DNA of 64,000 nt from Butyrivibrio sp. M55. Its GTDB lineage: Bacteria; Bacillota; Clostridia; Lachnospirales; Lachnospiraceae. The translations under genes and the position numbers were made by a program. Location of the stretch: the NCBI RefSeq assembly GCF_900116865.1, contig NZ_FPCD01000004.1, forward strand, positions 62,001 through 126,000, given 5' to 3'. Below the pieces are notes generated by a model that worked only from the letters and a program-made list of their open reading frames with translations, did not search any database and had not been told where the DNA came from. Shown piece after piece: positions 41,218 through 50,995 of this stretch (its first letter is position 1; every line of letters begins with the position of its first letter).

Positions 41218-43260
41218 ATGAAAAAGATTAACGACTTAAAGATCTATATGAAGATGAGTCTTGTAATAGGTCTTGTGATCATGATCGGACTTGGAGCCAT
41301 CTACGGTATAATTAATTCTCGTACCAGATCTATTATGAGGAATCAGACGGAAGTGCGCCTTTCTGAACTTACTGAGGGACGTGCCGTTGTAATTGAGCAA
41401 TACTTTTCGGATTTGCAAAGATACAGTGATACATTTGCAAGGCTGCCGGAAGTAGTCAAGATGATGCAGAATGTGAATGATTCCGCCATTCAGAAAGATG
41501 TTCAGAGTGTTCTTGAAAGCTATGTGTCAACCCGTCCCGACATAGAGAGTATGTATGTTGCGGATGATGATACAAAGGTATTCGTGCACACAGATCCTTC
41601 CTTTAACGGACAGATAGCAAATGCTGAGATGGCTGGATTTGCACAGACGATAGAAGAAGCCGGAGGTTCTTTTGTTGCGGGTATTGTTCTTTCACCTGCA
41701 ACCAATACCAATGTTGCCATGGTTTTTTCAAATGTTCATGACGCGTCAGGAGCACCTATAGGCTATGTAGGAGCGTGTACATATGTTGAAGAGCTTCAGA
41801 ACAAGGTAGTCGGAATGAGCTGCGAAGGCCTTGAACAGGCTGAGATGTATCTTATAGGTACGCGTGAGAATACATACGTATTTGCACCGGATCCGGCCCT
41901 CCTTGGAGTAGCGGTTGAAGACGAGGCGCAATTGGATGCACTTGGAAAAACGGCCGAAAGTTCGTCCGGATTCTTCACATATAATGAGAAGGACCACGGA
42001 AAGATGACCCTGTCATATAGAAATATTCCTGCTCTGGGACTTGCTTTCATTATAGAAGACCCCGAGAAGGATTTTATGAGTTCGATAAATTCGCTTAGTA
42101 GTTCTATCTTGATTCTGACAATCATAGTATTTGCGATATCACTTGTTGCCGTTGTTCTGATCGCAAAGGCTATATCAAAGGATATTACAGGTGTTACGAA
42201 CGTAATCACAGACCTTGGAACATTGGATATTACCAAGACGCAGGCGCTTGATAAATATAAAGGAAGAAGTGATGAGGTCGGACTTATCGCGGATGCAACG
42301 AAGAAGTTGTCGGGTGCTGTGGAAAAGACAATCAGATCGCTTCGTCAGCTATCGGGAGATCTTCAGGACGGCTCCGGAAAGCTTCGTGAGAATTCCGAGT
42401 CAACGCTTGAATCCATCGGCCAGGTAGATGTTGCAGTTCACGACATTGCCCAAAGTGCAACAAATCAGTCTGATGAGACCAAGAATGCTACCGATTCCGT
42501 AAAAGAGATCGGAGTTATGGTTGAAGAGACCAAGGAAAAGACAATGCAGCTTAAAGAAACTTCGCAGTCCATGCAGGATTCTTCCAAGAAAGCGGGAGAG
42601 ATTCTCAGAGAGCTTGGCGAAGTCAATGAAAAGACCAAGGCTGCCGTTGATGCGATGTATGAGCAGACTGCACAGACAAGCCACTCTGCTGATCAGATTT
42701 CAAAGGCTTCCGAGCTTATTGCATCTATCGCTACCCAGACCAATCTTTTGTCTCTTAATGCTTCTATCGAGGCTGCGAGAGCAGGAGATGCGGGAAGAGG
42801 ATTCGCGGTTGTTGCAGGCGAGATTGGATCACTTGCTTCTCAGACTGCTGATACGACCAAGGAGATCAATGACATTATCCAGCAGCTTATTGATAATTCA
42901 AAGAGATCTATAGAAGCTATGGATGAGGTTAAGAAAATCATCGACATGCAGAACGAGTATGTTCAGCAGACGAAGGAAATCTTCGGCTCGGTTGAGGGCG
43001 AGATAACCAATAACCTTGAAAGCATCGATGAGATTTCTTCGACGGTACAAAGACTCGATGATGTCCGCAGCAGTGTTGTAAGTGTAGTAGAATCTCTTTC
43101 AAGTATTGCTGAGACAAATGCGGCTACAACGCAGGAAACAAGCGCATCGACTTCTGTTGTAAGCAATATGATGGAAGAAGTATCGACTATCGCTTCGCAG
43201 ATCTCGGATATTGCCGACGGAGTCAAGAAAGATATTGATGTATTCAAGATTTCTGAATGA
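41218..43260 (+). CDS. Methyl-accepting chemotaxis protein, full length
   Basis: 680 residues. One N-terminal span ([20 protein letters not shown]), a ~250-residue dCache-like sensor ([20 protein letters not shown]), a second span ([20 protein letters not shown]), HAMP, then a long signalling coiled coil with the conserved tip [20 protein letters not shown] and [20 protein letters not shown] 41218 after TAAGGAGG. No C-terminal CheR-docking pentapeptide seen. Single gene with its own terminator. Ligand unknown. Confidence 0.93.
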   Translation: MKKINDLKIYMKMSLVIGLVIMIGLGAIYGIINSRTRSIMRNQTEVRLSELTEGRAVVIEQYFSDLQRYSDTFARLPEVVKMMQNVNDSAIQKDVQSVLESYVSTRPDIESMYVADDDTKVFVHTDPSFNGQIANAEMAGFAQTIEEAGGSFVAGIVLSPATNTNVAMVFSNVHDASGAPIGYVGACTYVEELQNKVVGMSCEGLEQAEMYLIGTRENTYVFAPDPALLGVAVEDEAQLDALGKTAESSSGFFTYNEKDHGKMTLSYRNIPALGLAFIIEDPEKDFMSSINSLSSSILILTIIVFAISLVAVVLIAKAISKDITGVTNVITDLGTLDITKTQALDKYKGRSDEVGLIADATKKLSGAVEKTIRSLRQLSGDLQDGSGKLRENSESTLESIGQVDVAVHDIAQSATNQSDETKNATDSVKEIGVMVEETKEKTMQLKETSQSMQDSSKKAGEILRELGEVNEKTKAAVDAMYEQTAQTSHSADQISKASELIASIATQTNLLSLNASIEAARAGDAGRGFAVVAGEIGSLASQTADTTKEINDIIQQLIDNSKRSIEAMDEVKKIIDMQNEYVQQTKEIFGSVEGEITNNLESIDEISSTVQRLDDVRSSVVSVVESLSSIAETNAATTQETSASTSVVSNMMEEVSTIASQISDIADGVKKDIDVFKISE

Positions 43261-43291
43261 CAATCTCGTGAATATGATATAGAATTATGTG

Positions 43292-43330
43292 TGAGCGGTA
43301 ACAAATAGGTTCGTTACCGCTCATTTATTT
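43292..43330 (+). terminator. MCP terminator
   Basis: TGAGCGGTAAC / GTTACCGCTCA perfect 11-bp stem, followed by TTTATTT. Confidence 0.9.
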
Positions 43331-43365
43331 AATTGATATATTAGTTTTTTGAGGAGGTTTGCGAA

Positions 43366-43947
43366 ATGAAAGTATTACTTATAAATGGAAGCAGAAGAGC
43401 TAAGGGATGCACATTCACAGCTTTGTCTGAAATCGAAAAAGAACTTAATAAAAGAGATATAGAGACAGAAATTTATAACGCGGGAGCAAAGGTATTTAAA
43501 GGCGAAGTGGACCTGGCAGTGCAGGAAGCAACTGAGATAATAAAGGGCGTTGACGGTATCGTCATTGGCTCACCTGTTTACTATGCAAGTCCTACGGGCG
43601 AGATTCTCATGTTCCTCGACAGATTGTTCTGGTCAGCTGAGGAGTATCTCAGATTCAAACCTGCAGCAACAATCGCATCGGCAAGAAGAGCGGGAACAAC
43701 AGCAACACTTGACGTTCTTAACAAGTATCCTCTTTTTGCAAATATGCCTCTTATTGCATCAAGATACTGGAACATGGTTCACGGCGGAAAGCCCGAAGAG
43801 GTTCTTCGCGACACCGAAGGACTTCAGATCATGCGTACCCTCGGAAAAAATATGGCGTGGGTACTTAAGAGTATCGAAGCAGGCAAGAATGCAGGTGTTG
43901 AGCAGCCTGTTGCCGAAGATAAGGTATTTACAAACTTTATCAGATAA
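43366..43947 (+). CDS. NADPH-dependent FMN reductase-like flavoprotein
   Basis: 193 residues, flavodoxin-like fold. FMN loop LLINGSRRAKGCTFTALSEI and IVIGSPVYYASPTGEILMFL are the family signatures. GAGGAGG precedes the ATG. The next gene begins 15 nt after the stop; both likely form an operon. Redox partner unknown. Confidence 0.88.
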   Translation: MKVLLINGSRRAKGCTFTALSEIEKELNKRDIETEIYNAGAKVFKGEVDLAVQEATEIIKGVDGIVIGSPVYYASPTGEILMFLDRLFWSAEEYLRFKPAATIASARRAGTTATLDVLNKYPLFANMPLIASRYWNMVHGGKPEEVLRDTEGLQIMRTLGKNMAWVLKSIEAGKNAGVEQPVAEDKVFTNFIR

Positions 43948-43962
43948 GAGGCTTAGGTTGAT

Positions 43963-44439
43963 ATGAAGAACAATGAGAAAACAAATGTAATGAGAGTTCT
44001 TGACGGCAAGAAGATTGCTTACGAGAGCCATTCGTATGAGCCCGACCAGACGCTTACAGGCGCTGAGATTGCGGGAATACTGGGCGAAGATCCTTCGAGA
44101 GTTTTCAAGACTCTTGTGACCAGGGGAAAGACCGGGCAGTGCTACGTCTTTGTAGTCCCCGTCGAAGCCGAGCTTGACCTCAAGAAAGCCGCCAAGGCAG
44201 CAGGCGAGAAGTCAGTCGAGATGATCAAGCAAAAAGAGCTTCTTCCGCTCACAGGCTACATCCACGGCGGATGTTCGCCCATCGGTATGAAGAAAGCCTT
44301 TACGACTTTTATACACCAAACCGCGCAGGACGGCGAAAAGATCTTTGTCAGCGCAGGTAAGGTTGGATGCCAGATTGAACTTGCACCCGCAGATCTGATG
44401 TCGGTGGTGCGTTGTACGCTTGCAGATATAATTGCGTGA
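43963..44439 (+). CDS. ybaK: Cys-tRNA(Pro) deacylase
   Basis: 158 residues. Hydrolyses misacylated Cys-tRNA(Pro). Family features: HSYEPDQTLTGAEIAG, VFKTLVTRGKTGQCYVFVVP, KKAAKAAGEKSVEMI, LTGYIHGGCSPIGMKK and a final VGCQIELAPADL. Start at ATG 43963 follows AGGTTGAT, a weak ribosome site; a second ATG is at 43990. A terminator follows. Confidence 0.9.
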   Translation: MKNNEKTNVMRVLDGKKIAYESHSYEPDQTLTGAEIAGILGEDPSRVFKTLVTRGKTGQCYVFVVPVEAELDLKKAAKAAGEKSVEMIKQKELLPLTGYIHGGCSPIGMKKAFTTFIHQTAQDGEKIFVSAGKVGCQIELAPADLMSVVRCTLADIIA

Positions 44440-44466
44440 AGATTACTGATTTTTAAAGGAAAATTG

Positions 44467-44510
44467 GACTCTTCGTTCTTGTCTCATAGATGGAACGAAG
44501 AGTCTTTTTT
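44467..44510 (+). terminator. Terminator after ybaK
   Basis: GACTCTTCGTTC / GAACGAAGAGTC perfect 12-bp stem followed by six T. Confidence 0.92.
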
Positions 44511-44526
44511 AATACGGGAGGATAAT

Positions 44527-45318
44527 GTGAAAAAATACTTGTATATATTGAAGACTCAAATAATTAATAGCATGACCTACGAATTCAATGTTTATGGGAA
44601 CATTATCATGCAGACGATCATTATGATCACATCAGCATATTTCTGGAAAGCTCTGTATAAGGATCAAGGTAGTGTAGGCGGCGTTGATGCGGAAAGCATG
44701 CTTACGTATATCATTATATCGTCGATGCTGTCAGTCCTACTCATTACAAATGTGGAAAAAAGAATTGAGATGAGTGTCGGAAAAGGCACTGTGGCTACAG
44801 ACATGATGAAGCCCGTCAATTTATTTGGTGTATATTTCTCGGAAGATATTGGAAGTGTTCTGGCACTTATATTTCAAAATATGCTGCCGATTTTTATTAT
44901 CGGATCTCTTTTAATAAAGGTTCCTGTGATGGCGGATGTTCATGACCTTCCGCTTTTTGTGATATCGGTTCTTGAGTCTTTTCTGATCAACTGGCTTATT
45001 GCGGCGTTGTTTGGAATGATAGCATTTAAAACGGTTAGCATCGATGCACTTATTCAAGTGAAAAAACATCTCATAAGATTATTGTCGGGAAGTATCATAC
45101 CGATATGGTTTTTTCCGGCAGGGGTAGCGAAGGTTCTTTCGTCGCTTCCTTTTGTGTATATCTATCAGCTTCCGCTTAGTATCTACATCGGGAAAGGCGA
45201 AAGAGCAGAGCATATCGCAGGAATGCAGATTCAGTTTTTGTGGCTTGTGGCGCTTACGGTATTTTTCTTTTTTGCCCAGAAAAAGGTGACGCAAAAAGTC
45301 ATGGTACAAGGCGGCTAA
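44527..45318 (+). CDS. ABC-2-type exporter permease A (COG4587-like)
   Basis: 263 residues, about 6 spans. Visible start is GTG 44527 with GGGAGG 5 nt upstream; longer readings begin in the ybaK terminator. Pattern KKYLYILKTQIINSMTYEFN, FWKALYKD, SVGKGTVATDMMKPVNLFGV matches the first permease of the COG4587/COG3694/COG4586 trio. Forms a heterodimer with permease B. Substrate unknown (viologen-like drugs in some relatives). Confidence 0.8.
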   Translation: MKKYLYILKTQIINSMTYEFNVYGNIIMQTIIMITSAYFWKALYKDQGSVGGVDAESMLTYIIISSMLSVLLITNVEKRIEMSVGKGTVATDMMKPVNLFGVYFSEDIGSVLALIFQNMLPIFIIGSLLIKVPVMADVHDLPLFVISVLESFLINWLIAALFGMIAFKTVSIDALIQVKKHLIRLLSGSIIPIWFFPAGVAKVLSSLPFVYIYQLPLSIYIGKGERAEHIAGMQIQFLWLVALTVFFFFAQKKVTQKVMVQGG

Positions 45319-45344
45319 ATGACAACAGGGAGGAGACAGAATAT

Positions 45345-46169
45345 ATGAAAAAAGTTTTTGATGAGCTTTGCCACTATCTGGACGTGACGTGGCACGTTAT
45401 CAAAATGGCGATGATGACGATAGTGGAATATCCGTCCAATATAGCGGGATGGCTGATATCGAACCCGCTCCAGTTTATTATGGGATTCGCGATCATCAAA
45501 TTTGTTGTGGAGTCATTTGGCGAGATAAATGGCTGGAACTATGGACAGTTGGCGTTCTTGTATGGCATTTCAGTCATATCTCATGCTCTTTCAATGATCT
45601 TTTTTGTACAGGGCTGGTTCATGGGATATTACGTGATACACGGCGAATTTGACAGGTATCTTACCAGACCGCTTGGGGTGCTGTACCAATTCTTTTTTAC
45701 CAACATTAATGTCTTTGGAATTACCGATCTGATTCCGGGAATCTTAGTATTTATCTACGGTTGTGCCAAATGTGATATAAAGATTTCTTTGATTTTCGTT
45801 ATACAGGTAGTTGTTTTGCTTATAGGCGCAACGCTGATAAGGGGAGGATTATATATCTTTTTGGGAAGTACTTCTTTTCATACGAGAAGTGTTGTCGACT
45901 TTGGACAGTATACGCAGGAGATCATGGATAAGACGACTATGTACCCGATATCAATGTATCCTGAAAGTATGCAGTTTATTCTGACATACCTGATTCCGAT
46001 AGGATGGGTGTCTTTTTATCCGGTATCGTCGCTACTTGGAATAGAGGGCGGTGCTTATACGGGACTGATTGTTCCTTTTGTCACATTACTCGTTGGATTG
46101 GTGATGATGGCACTTTCCGGTGCTTACTTTACATTCGGACTTAAAAAATACGAAAGTGCAGGTAACTGA
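45345..46169 (+). CDS. ABC-2-type exporter permease B (COG3694-like)
   Basis: 274 residues, about 6 spans. GEFDRYLTRPLGVLYQFFFT and the N-terminal TWHVIKMAMMTIVEYPSNIA are typical of the partner permease. ATG 45345 with GGGAGGAG upstream. Follows permease A by 26 nt; the ATPase gene begins 1 nt after its stop codon. Confidence 0.8.
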   Translation: MKKVFDELCHYLDVTWHVIKMAMMTIVEYPSNIAGWLISNPLQFIMGFAIIKFVVESFGEINGWNYGQLAFLYGISVISHALSMIFFVQGWFMGYYVIHGEFDRYLTRPLGVLYQFFFTNINVFGITDLIPGILVFIYGCAKCDIKISLIFVIQVVVLLIGATLIRGGLYIFLGSTSFHTRSVVDFGQYTQEIMDKTTMYPISMYPESMQFILTYLIPIGWVSFYPVSSLLGIEGGAYTGLIVPFVTLLVGLVMMALSGAYFTFGLKKYESAGN

Positions 46170-46170
46170 T

Positions 46171-47136
46171 ATGATAAAAGTTGAAAATTTGAGTAAGGAT
46201 TATTTACTAAAGAAAAAAGAACCGGGACTTTCCGGAGCGTTGAAAGGACTTATAAAAACTGAGTACAAGACCATACATGCGGTTGACAATCTTTCTTTTA
46301 ACATAGGAGAGGGAGAGATTGTCGGTTTCATCGGCCCCAACGGTGCGGGCAAGAGTACTACGATCAAGATGATGTCAGGTATTCTTACACCGACGAAGGG
46401 AAGCGTTTATATCGGCGGCGAAGATATTACCAAGCACAGAAAAGAAGTTGTGAAAAACATCGGTGTTGTTTTCGGGCAGAGATCGCAGCTTAATTGGGAT
46501 CTTCGCCTCGGGGAGAGTTTTGAGCTTCTTAAGCATATTTATCGGATCGACCAAGCAGATTATGATAAGACGCTGGATGTTATGGATTCTATTCTTGGGA
46601 TAAAAGAGCTTGTGGATAAGCCTGTGCGCCAGATGTCCCTCGGACAGCGCGTGAAGGGCGACCTAGTTGCGGCAATGCTCCACTCTCCGAAAGTTCTTTT
46701 CCTTGATGAGCCGACGATCGGACTTGATGTTTCTTCCAAATTTGCTCTAAGAACCTTTATAAAAGAGATCAATAAGATTAAAAAGACAACGGTCATACTC
46801 ACAACGCATGACCTCGGCGACATACAGGAATTGTGTGAGCGCCTGATAATCATTAACCACGGCGTGATGATGGAGGACGGTAACCTTTCACAGATCATCG
46901 ATAGAATCGCTCCATACAAAACTCTCGTTGTCGAATACTACGACGATGAAGCGCCTTCGCACGAGCGCTGTGAACTTATCGAGCACACCGATAATATCGC
47001 TAAATACAAATTTATGAAAAAAGAAACAACCGCCGCAGAAATCATCGCAGACCTCTCTAAGCAGAAGAACATCAAAGATGTCTCAATTGAGGAAGCCGGA
47101 ATTGACGATATTATCAAGATTGCGTATGGCAGCTGA
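46171..47136 (+). CDS. ABC-2-type exporter ATPase (COG4586-like)
   Basis: 321 residues. Walker A GPNGAGKST (near residue 53), signature LSLGQR-like (MSLGQRVKGDLVAAML), Walker B VLFLDEPTIGLD, switch TTHDLGD. The N-terminal DYLLKKKEPGLSGALKGLIK segment before the ABC core is characteristic of this subfamily. Completes the three-gene exporter operon. Confidence 0.9.
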   Translation: MIKVENLSKDYLLKKKEPGLSGALKGLIKTEYKTIHAVDNLSFNIGEGEIVGFIGPNGAGKSTTIKMMSGILTPTKGSVYIGGEDITKHRKEVVKNIGVVFGQRSQLNWDLRLGESFELLKHIYRIDQADYDKTLDVMDSILGIKELVDKPVRQMSLGQRVKGDLVAAMLHSPKVLFLDEPTIGLDVSSKFALRTFIKEINKIKKTTVILTTHDLGDIQELCERLIIINHGVMMEDGNLSQIIDRIAPYKTLVVEYYDDEAPSHERCELIEHTDNIAKYKFMKKETTAAEIIADLSKQKNIKDVSIEEAGIDDIIKIAYGS

Positions 47137-47217
47137 TTGTGAAATAAATATTTTACCAAAAACTAAAATATTATGGTATAACATAAATATAATGTTTATA
47201 GAGGAGGTAAAAGGAGG

Positions 47218-49998
47218 TTGCTTAGATTAACTGAAGTAGAAAACGGCAGGATCAGAGGTGTTGCGGGAGATGATCCGCGTGTAACGGTATTTAAGGGAGT
47301 ACCTTATGCGGCACCACCTGTCGGAATGAATAGATGGAAGGCTCCAAAGCCTTGCAATGACTGGGACGGAATCTATGAGGCGAACCAGTTTGCGCCAATT
47401 CCTTATCAGGACACACCGGGGTTAGGTACTGATATTTATTGCAGAGAATGGCATGTCGATCCTGAAATACCGATGAGTGAAGACTGCCTTTATCTTAATA
47501 TTTGGACTCCTGCGAAAAGCAAGGATGAAAAGCTTCCCGTACTTGTGTGGTACTACGGAGGCTCTTTCCAGTGGGGATATACAGCAGAGATGGAGCTTGA
47601 CGGAGAGGCACTGGCAAAAAGGGGTATTGTCGTTGTCTCTGTAGCATACAGACTTGGCTGTTTTGGAAATCTTGTGCATAAAGAACTTACTGAGGAAGCA
47701 CCGGATGCGCCCGGTAATTTCAGTCTTCTCGATCAGAAGGCGGGACTTCACTGGGTATATAGAAATATTGCGGCATTTGGCGGAGATCCGGATAATATCA
47801 AGATCGCAGGCCAGTCCGCAGGCGGAGCGTCGGTCATGAATCAGCTTGTTTGCGAAGACAACAGCAAGATAATTAAAGGCGCCGTTATATTTAGCGGAAT
47901 TATAAAGCTTGATAAACCCAAGGATAAGCTCTTTACACCTAAGCCGCTTTCAGAGGCGGAAGAGCTTGGCGCAAAGTTTATAGAAACGCTTGGTGTGGAT
48001 GGAATTGAGGGAGCAAGAAGACTTAATTCAAAAACTATTCTTGAGGGTTATAATAAATATCTTTTGAATAATCCAATGATGGTTCCGATAATGGACGGAG
48101 TGTTCTGCAAGCAGAATGTCACGGACGCATTTATAGAAGGCAAATATCCGAACATACCGATTTTAGCAGGAAATACAACGGATGAATTTATAGAAGATAA
48201 TATAAACATGGTCGAGAAATCTGTAAAAGAAGTTTTTGTCGGAGCTAAGAAAAATAATCCCGACAGAGATTTCTACTACTATAGATTCTGCCCCGATATT
48301 CCGGGCGACGGTGCCGGGGATGAGGCATATCCCGGATGTTTCCATTCGGTAGATCTGTGGTTCTTCTTTGAGACTCTCGGAAAGTGCCATCGCGCCTATG
48401 AAGGAAGACACTATGATCTTGCGGCACAGATGTGCGATTATTTTGCAAACTTTGTTAAGACGGGCAATCCGAACGGAACAGGTAAGGGTGGAAAAGAGCT
48501 CCCGAACTGGGATACATACACTTCCGAGAATCCAAACGAGATGGAATTTACATCCCGCGGAGCCGTTCCGAAGAAGGAAGGCGGCATAAGGCAGAACACA
48601 AGACGTCAGGGAATCAATCCGTATCTTCCTAACTGGGAGTACATTCCCGATGGCGAGCCATATGTGTTCGACGACAGGGTTTATGTCTACGGATCGCATG
48701 ATATATACGGCGGCGAGACATTCTGCCTCGGCGATTATGTTTGCTGGTCGGCGCCTGTGGATGATCTTGGAAACTGGAAGTATGAGGGAGTTATTTACAA
48801 GAAGACACAGGATCCGCTCAATCCGGACGGACACATGTGCCTCTATGCGCCTGATGTTACGGTTGGTCCCGACGGAAGATATTATCTCTACTACGTGCTT
48901 GATAAGGTGAGCGTTGTTTCTGTTGCGGTAAGTGACAGGCCTGCAGGCCCGTACGAGTTCTATGGATATGTTCACTATGAAGACGGCGTTAAGCTCGGCG
49001 ATAAAGAAGGCGATGAGCCTCAGTTCGATCCCGGAGTGTTGACGGAAGGCGACGAAGTCTATATGTACACGGGATTCTGCGGACAGGGTGATAAGTCAAG
49101 AAGCGGTTCGATGTTTACAGTCCTTGATAAGGATATGCTTACGGTTAAAAAAGCTCCAAAGATAATCGCACCCGGATGCGAATACAGCAAGGGAACATCA
49201 TTTGAAGGACACGCATTCTTCGAGGCTTCATCCATAAGAAAGCGCGGAGATATTTATTACTTTGTATATTCATCTGAAGTTATGCACGAGCTTTGCTATG
49301 CTACATCAAAGAGCCCTGCGGGACCTTTTGAGTACGGCGGAGTTATCGTAAGTAACTGCGACATGCACATAGATACTTATAAGAAAGCCGATGAGCCTAC
49401 AGCTTACGGCGCAAACAACCACGGAAGCATAATCGAGATCGGAGACGACTGGTATATCTTCTATCACAGGCACACCAACGGAACCTGGTTCAGCAGACAG
49501 GGATGCGCAGAAAAAATCTCTTTTGCCCCCGACGGAAGTATTCCTCAGGTTGAGATAACTTCTTGCGGTCTGAACGGCGGACCTCTCTCCGACAAGGGTG
49601 AATATCCCGCATACATTGCTTGCAACATCTTTACAAAAGAGCACAAAATGTATGTAGAACCCGGCGCCCCCAGAGTTGTTCAGGTCGGCGGCGACGAGTC
49701 ATACGGAGAAAGCTATATCAAAGATATTGTTGACGGAACGACCATCGGATTTAAGTACTTCAATTTTGATAAGCTTACGGGACTTAGAATTAAGACAAGA
49801 GCGTACTTCAACGGAGACTTCGAAATTCTCACGGATTTAGACGGTGAGCCTCTTGGCAAGATTCATGCTATTGGCTCCAATATCTGGACTGCCGACGAGT
49901 GCAGATTTGATGCGGTTTCCGGAACGCATGCATTGTATCTGAGATACACAGGTACAGGAAACAGCAGTCTCTTATCGATAGAGTTTTTACATGATTGA
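47218..49998 (+). CDS. Carboxylesterase - GH43 glycosidase fusion with C-terminal CBM6-like domain
   Basis: 926 residues, no signal peptide, so cytoplasmic. Residues 1-~455 are a type-B carboxylesterase: YYGGSFQWGYT oxyanion region, nucleophile Ser200 in GQSAGG, and His376 in FHSVDLWFFF. From ~462 (RRQGINPYLPNWEYIPDGEP) it reads as a GH43-family arabinosidase/xylosidase with LYAPDVTVGPDGRYYLYY and FFEASSIRKRGDIYYFVYSS (acid-residue candidates), and from ~810 a CBM6-like end. Start is TTG 47218 behind GAGGAGGT. Would remove acetyl or feruloyl esters and arabinose/xylose from imported oligosaccharides. Confidence 0.8.
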   Translation: MLRLTEVENGRIRGVAGDDPRVTVFKGVPYAAPPVGMNRWKAPKPCNDWDGIYEANQFAPIPYQDTPGLGTDIYCREWHVDPEIPMSEDCLYLNIWTPAKSKDEKLPVLVWYYGGSFQWGYTAEMELDGEALAKRGIVVVSVAYRLGCFGNLVHKELTEEAPDAPGNFSLLDQKAGLHWVYRNIAAFGGDPDNIKIAGQSAGGASVMNQLVCEDNSKIIKGAVIFSGIIKLDKPKDKLFTPKPLSEAEELGAKFIETLGVDGIEGARRLNSKTILEGYNKYLLNNPMMVPIMDGVFCKQNVTDAFIEGKYPNIPILAGNTTDEFIEDNINMVEKSVKEVFVGAKKNNPDRDFYYYRFCPDIPGDGAGDEAYPGCFHSVDLWFFFETLGKCHRAYEGRHYDLAAQMCDYFANFVKTGNPNGTGKGGKELPNWDTYTSENPNEMEFTSRGAVPKKEGGIRQNTRRQGINPYLPNWEYIPDGEPYVFDDRVYVYGSHDIYGGETFCLGDYVCWSAPVDDLGNWKYEGVIYKKTQDPLNPDGHMCLYAPDVTVGPDGRYYLYYVLDKVSVVSVAVSDRPAGPYEFYGYVHYEDGVKLGDKEGDEPQFDPGVLTEGDEVYMYTGFCGQGDKSRSGSMFTVLDKDMLTVKKAPKIIAPGCEYSKGTSFEGHAFFEASSIRKRGDIYYFVYSSEVMHELCYATSKSPAGPFEYGGVIVSNCDMHIDTYKKADEPTAYGANNHGSIIEIGDDWYIFYHRHTNGTWFSRQGCAEKISFAPDGSIPQVEITSCGLNGGPLSDKGEYPAYIACNIFTKEHKMYVEPGAPRVVQVGGDESYGESYIKDIVDGTTIGFKYFNFDKLTGLRIKTRAYFNGDFEILTDLDGEPLGKIHAIGSNIWTADECRFDAVSGTHALYLRYTGTGNSSLLSIEFLHD

Positions 49999-50022
49999 TA
50001 TGAGTGTAGTTTTATATTTACG

Positions 50023-50044
50023 GCGTAGCATAATTATGCTACGC
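50023..50044. promoter_or_regulatory. 22-bp perfect palindrome upstream of the toxin-antitoxin genes
   Basis: GCGTAGCATAA and its exact reverse complement TTATGCTACGC, 27 nt before the antitoxin start. Candidate operator for self-repression; it may also help terminate the upstream gene. Confidence 0.7.
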
Positions 50045-50070
50045 TGTATTTGTATAAAGGAGGTGTTATT

Positions 50071-50334
50071 ATGCCGACAATCATACCTATTAGAGATTTA
50101 AGAAATACAAGTGAAATATCTGAAATGGCGCATAAAAAGCAGGAACCAATTTTTGTGACTAAGAATGGTTATAGTGATTTAGTTGTTATGAGCGCTGAAT
50201 TATACGAACAGTTTGCAGCGAATAATCGTATTGATCAGGCAATAACCGAAGCAGAGGCTGAGTTTGAATTAACAGGTGAGGCGATAGACGCAAAGACAGC
50301 TTTTGACGAATTGGAGAAGAAGTATTTTGGATAA
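50071..50334 (+). CDS. Phd/YefM-family antitoxin
   Basis: 87 residues. Sequence IIPIRDLRNTSEISEMAHKK, EPIFVTKNGYSDLVVMSAEL matches the Phd/YefM fold, which binds DNA with its N-terminus and neutralises the toxin with its C-terminus. ATG 50071 after AAAGGAGG. Overlaps the toxin gene by 8 nt. Confidence 0.9.
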   Translation: MPTIIPIRDLRNTSEISEMAHKKQEPIFVTKNGYSDLVVMSAELYEQFAANNRIDQAITEAEAEFELTGEAIDAKTAFDELEKKYFG

Positions 50335-50632
50335 GTATCAAGTCAAGTTGTACAAAAGGGCATATAGAGATATTGATGGAATCTACGCCTATATTGCCAG
50401 TGAAAAACTTTCTCCGGAAAATGCGTACGGTCAGGTCAAGCGAATTCGAGAAGCGATTTTGGGATTGGATACTTTTCCACAGTCACATCAGGAAAGACAA
50501 GTTGGAAAATATGCAAACAAGGGCTATCGTCAGCTTTTGATAGATAACTATGTGGCGATTTTCAAAATCAATGAGAAAAAGAAAATCGTAAATGTCATTA
50601 CCATGCAATATCAAGGGAGACAACTTACTTAG
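50327..50632 (+). CDS. RelE/ParE-family toxin
   Basis: 101 residues. Start is TTG 50327 (GGAGAAG upstream), overlapping the antitoxin. Family pattern: VKLYKRAYRDIDGIYAYIAS, YGQVKRIREAILGLDTFPQS, YRQLLIDNYVAIFKINEKKK and a final VNVITMQYQGRQL. Predicted mRNA interferase at the ribosome or gyrase poison; the sequence alone does not separate these. Confidence 0.88.
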   Translation: MDKYQVKLYKRAYRDIDGIYAYIASEKLSPENAYGQVKRIREAILGLDTFPQSHQERQVGKYANKGYRQLLIDNYVAIFKINEKKKIVNVITMQYQGRQLT

Positions 50633-50782
50633 ACGTTTAGATTTAATAGCTTAACTACATCATCACAGGTTCAATTGCATCAATTCAAAAGAAATGAGGC
50701 AATTGAAATTGACAATGAGTAAAGAGCATGGTCAGTGCTTTTCGAAGCTAGTTTTTTATGTTTGCCGCCCTTTTCATAGACA

Positions 50783-50977
50783 GCCCGGCCACAAAGGTAT
50801 ATATTCGGAAATACGCTGTCTTCGGACGAGCAAGATGATTTTCAACTTTAATAAAACCCGAAGATGCTGACTTCTCTGAACAACGTGAAAGGAAGCATCT
50901 TCGGGTTTTATTAAAGTATGAAAATCACTGCGCAGCCGTACACAGCGTATTTCCGAATATATACCTTGTGGCCGGGC
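50783..50977. repeat. 195-nt near-perfect inverted repeat (long hairpin)
   Basis: Arms 50783-50868 (86 nt) and 50894-50977 (84 nt) are reverse complements except for a ~15-nt internal bulge (near CTTCGGACGAGCAAG / TACGGCTGCGCAGT) and a few single changes; loop about 25 nt. Outer ends GCCCGGCC / GGCCGGGC. Inner arm AATAAAACCCGAAGATGCT. Lies between the toxin gene and the convergent Rrf2 gene, in a 363-nt gap without other recognised features. MITE, bidirectional terminator or structured RNA; no target duplication recognised. Confidence 0.85.
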
Positions 50978-50995
50978 GTACGGAAAGTCTACACA

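Noticed and set aside
48163..48975. Minus-strand frame of 270 codons
   Set aside because: Antisense to the esterase-GH43 gene across its domain junction; no family resemblance or ribosome site noted.
50633..50782. Additional gene after the toxin
   Set aside because: Only short frames without ribosome sites; sequence before the hairpin shows no recognised feature.
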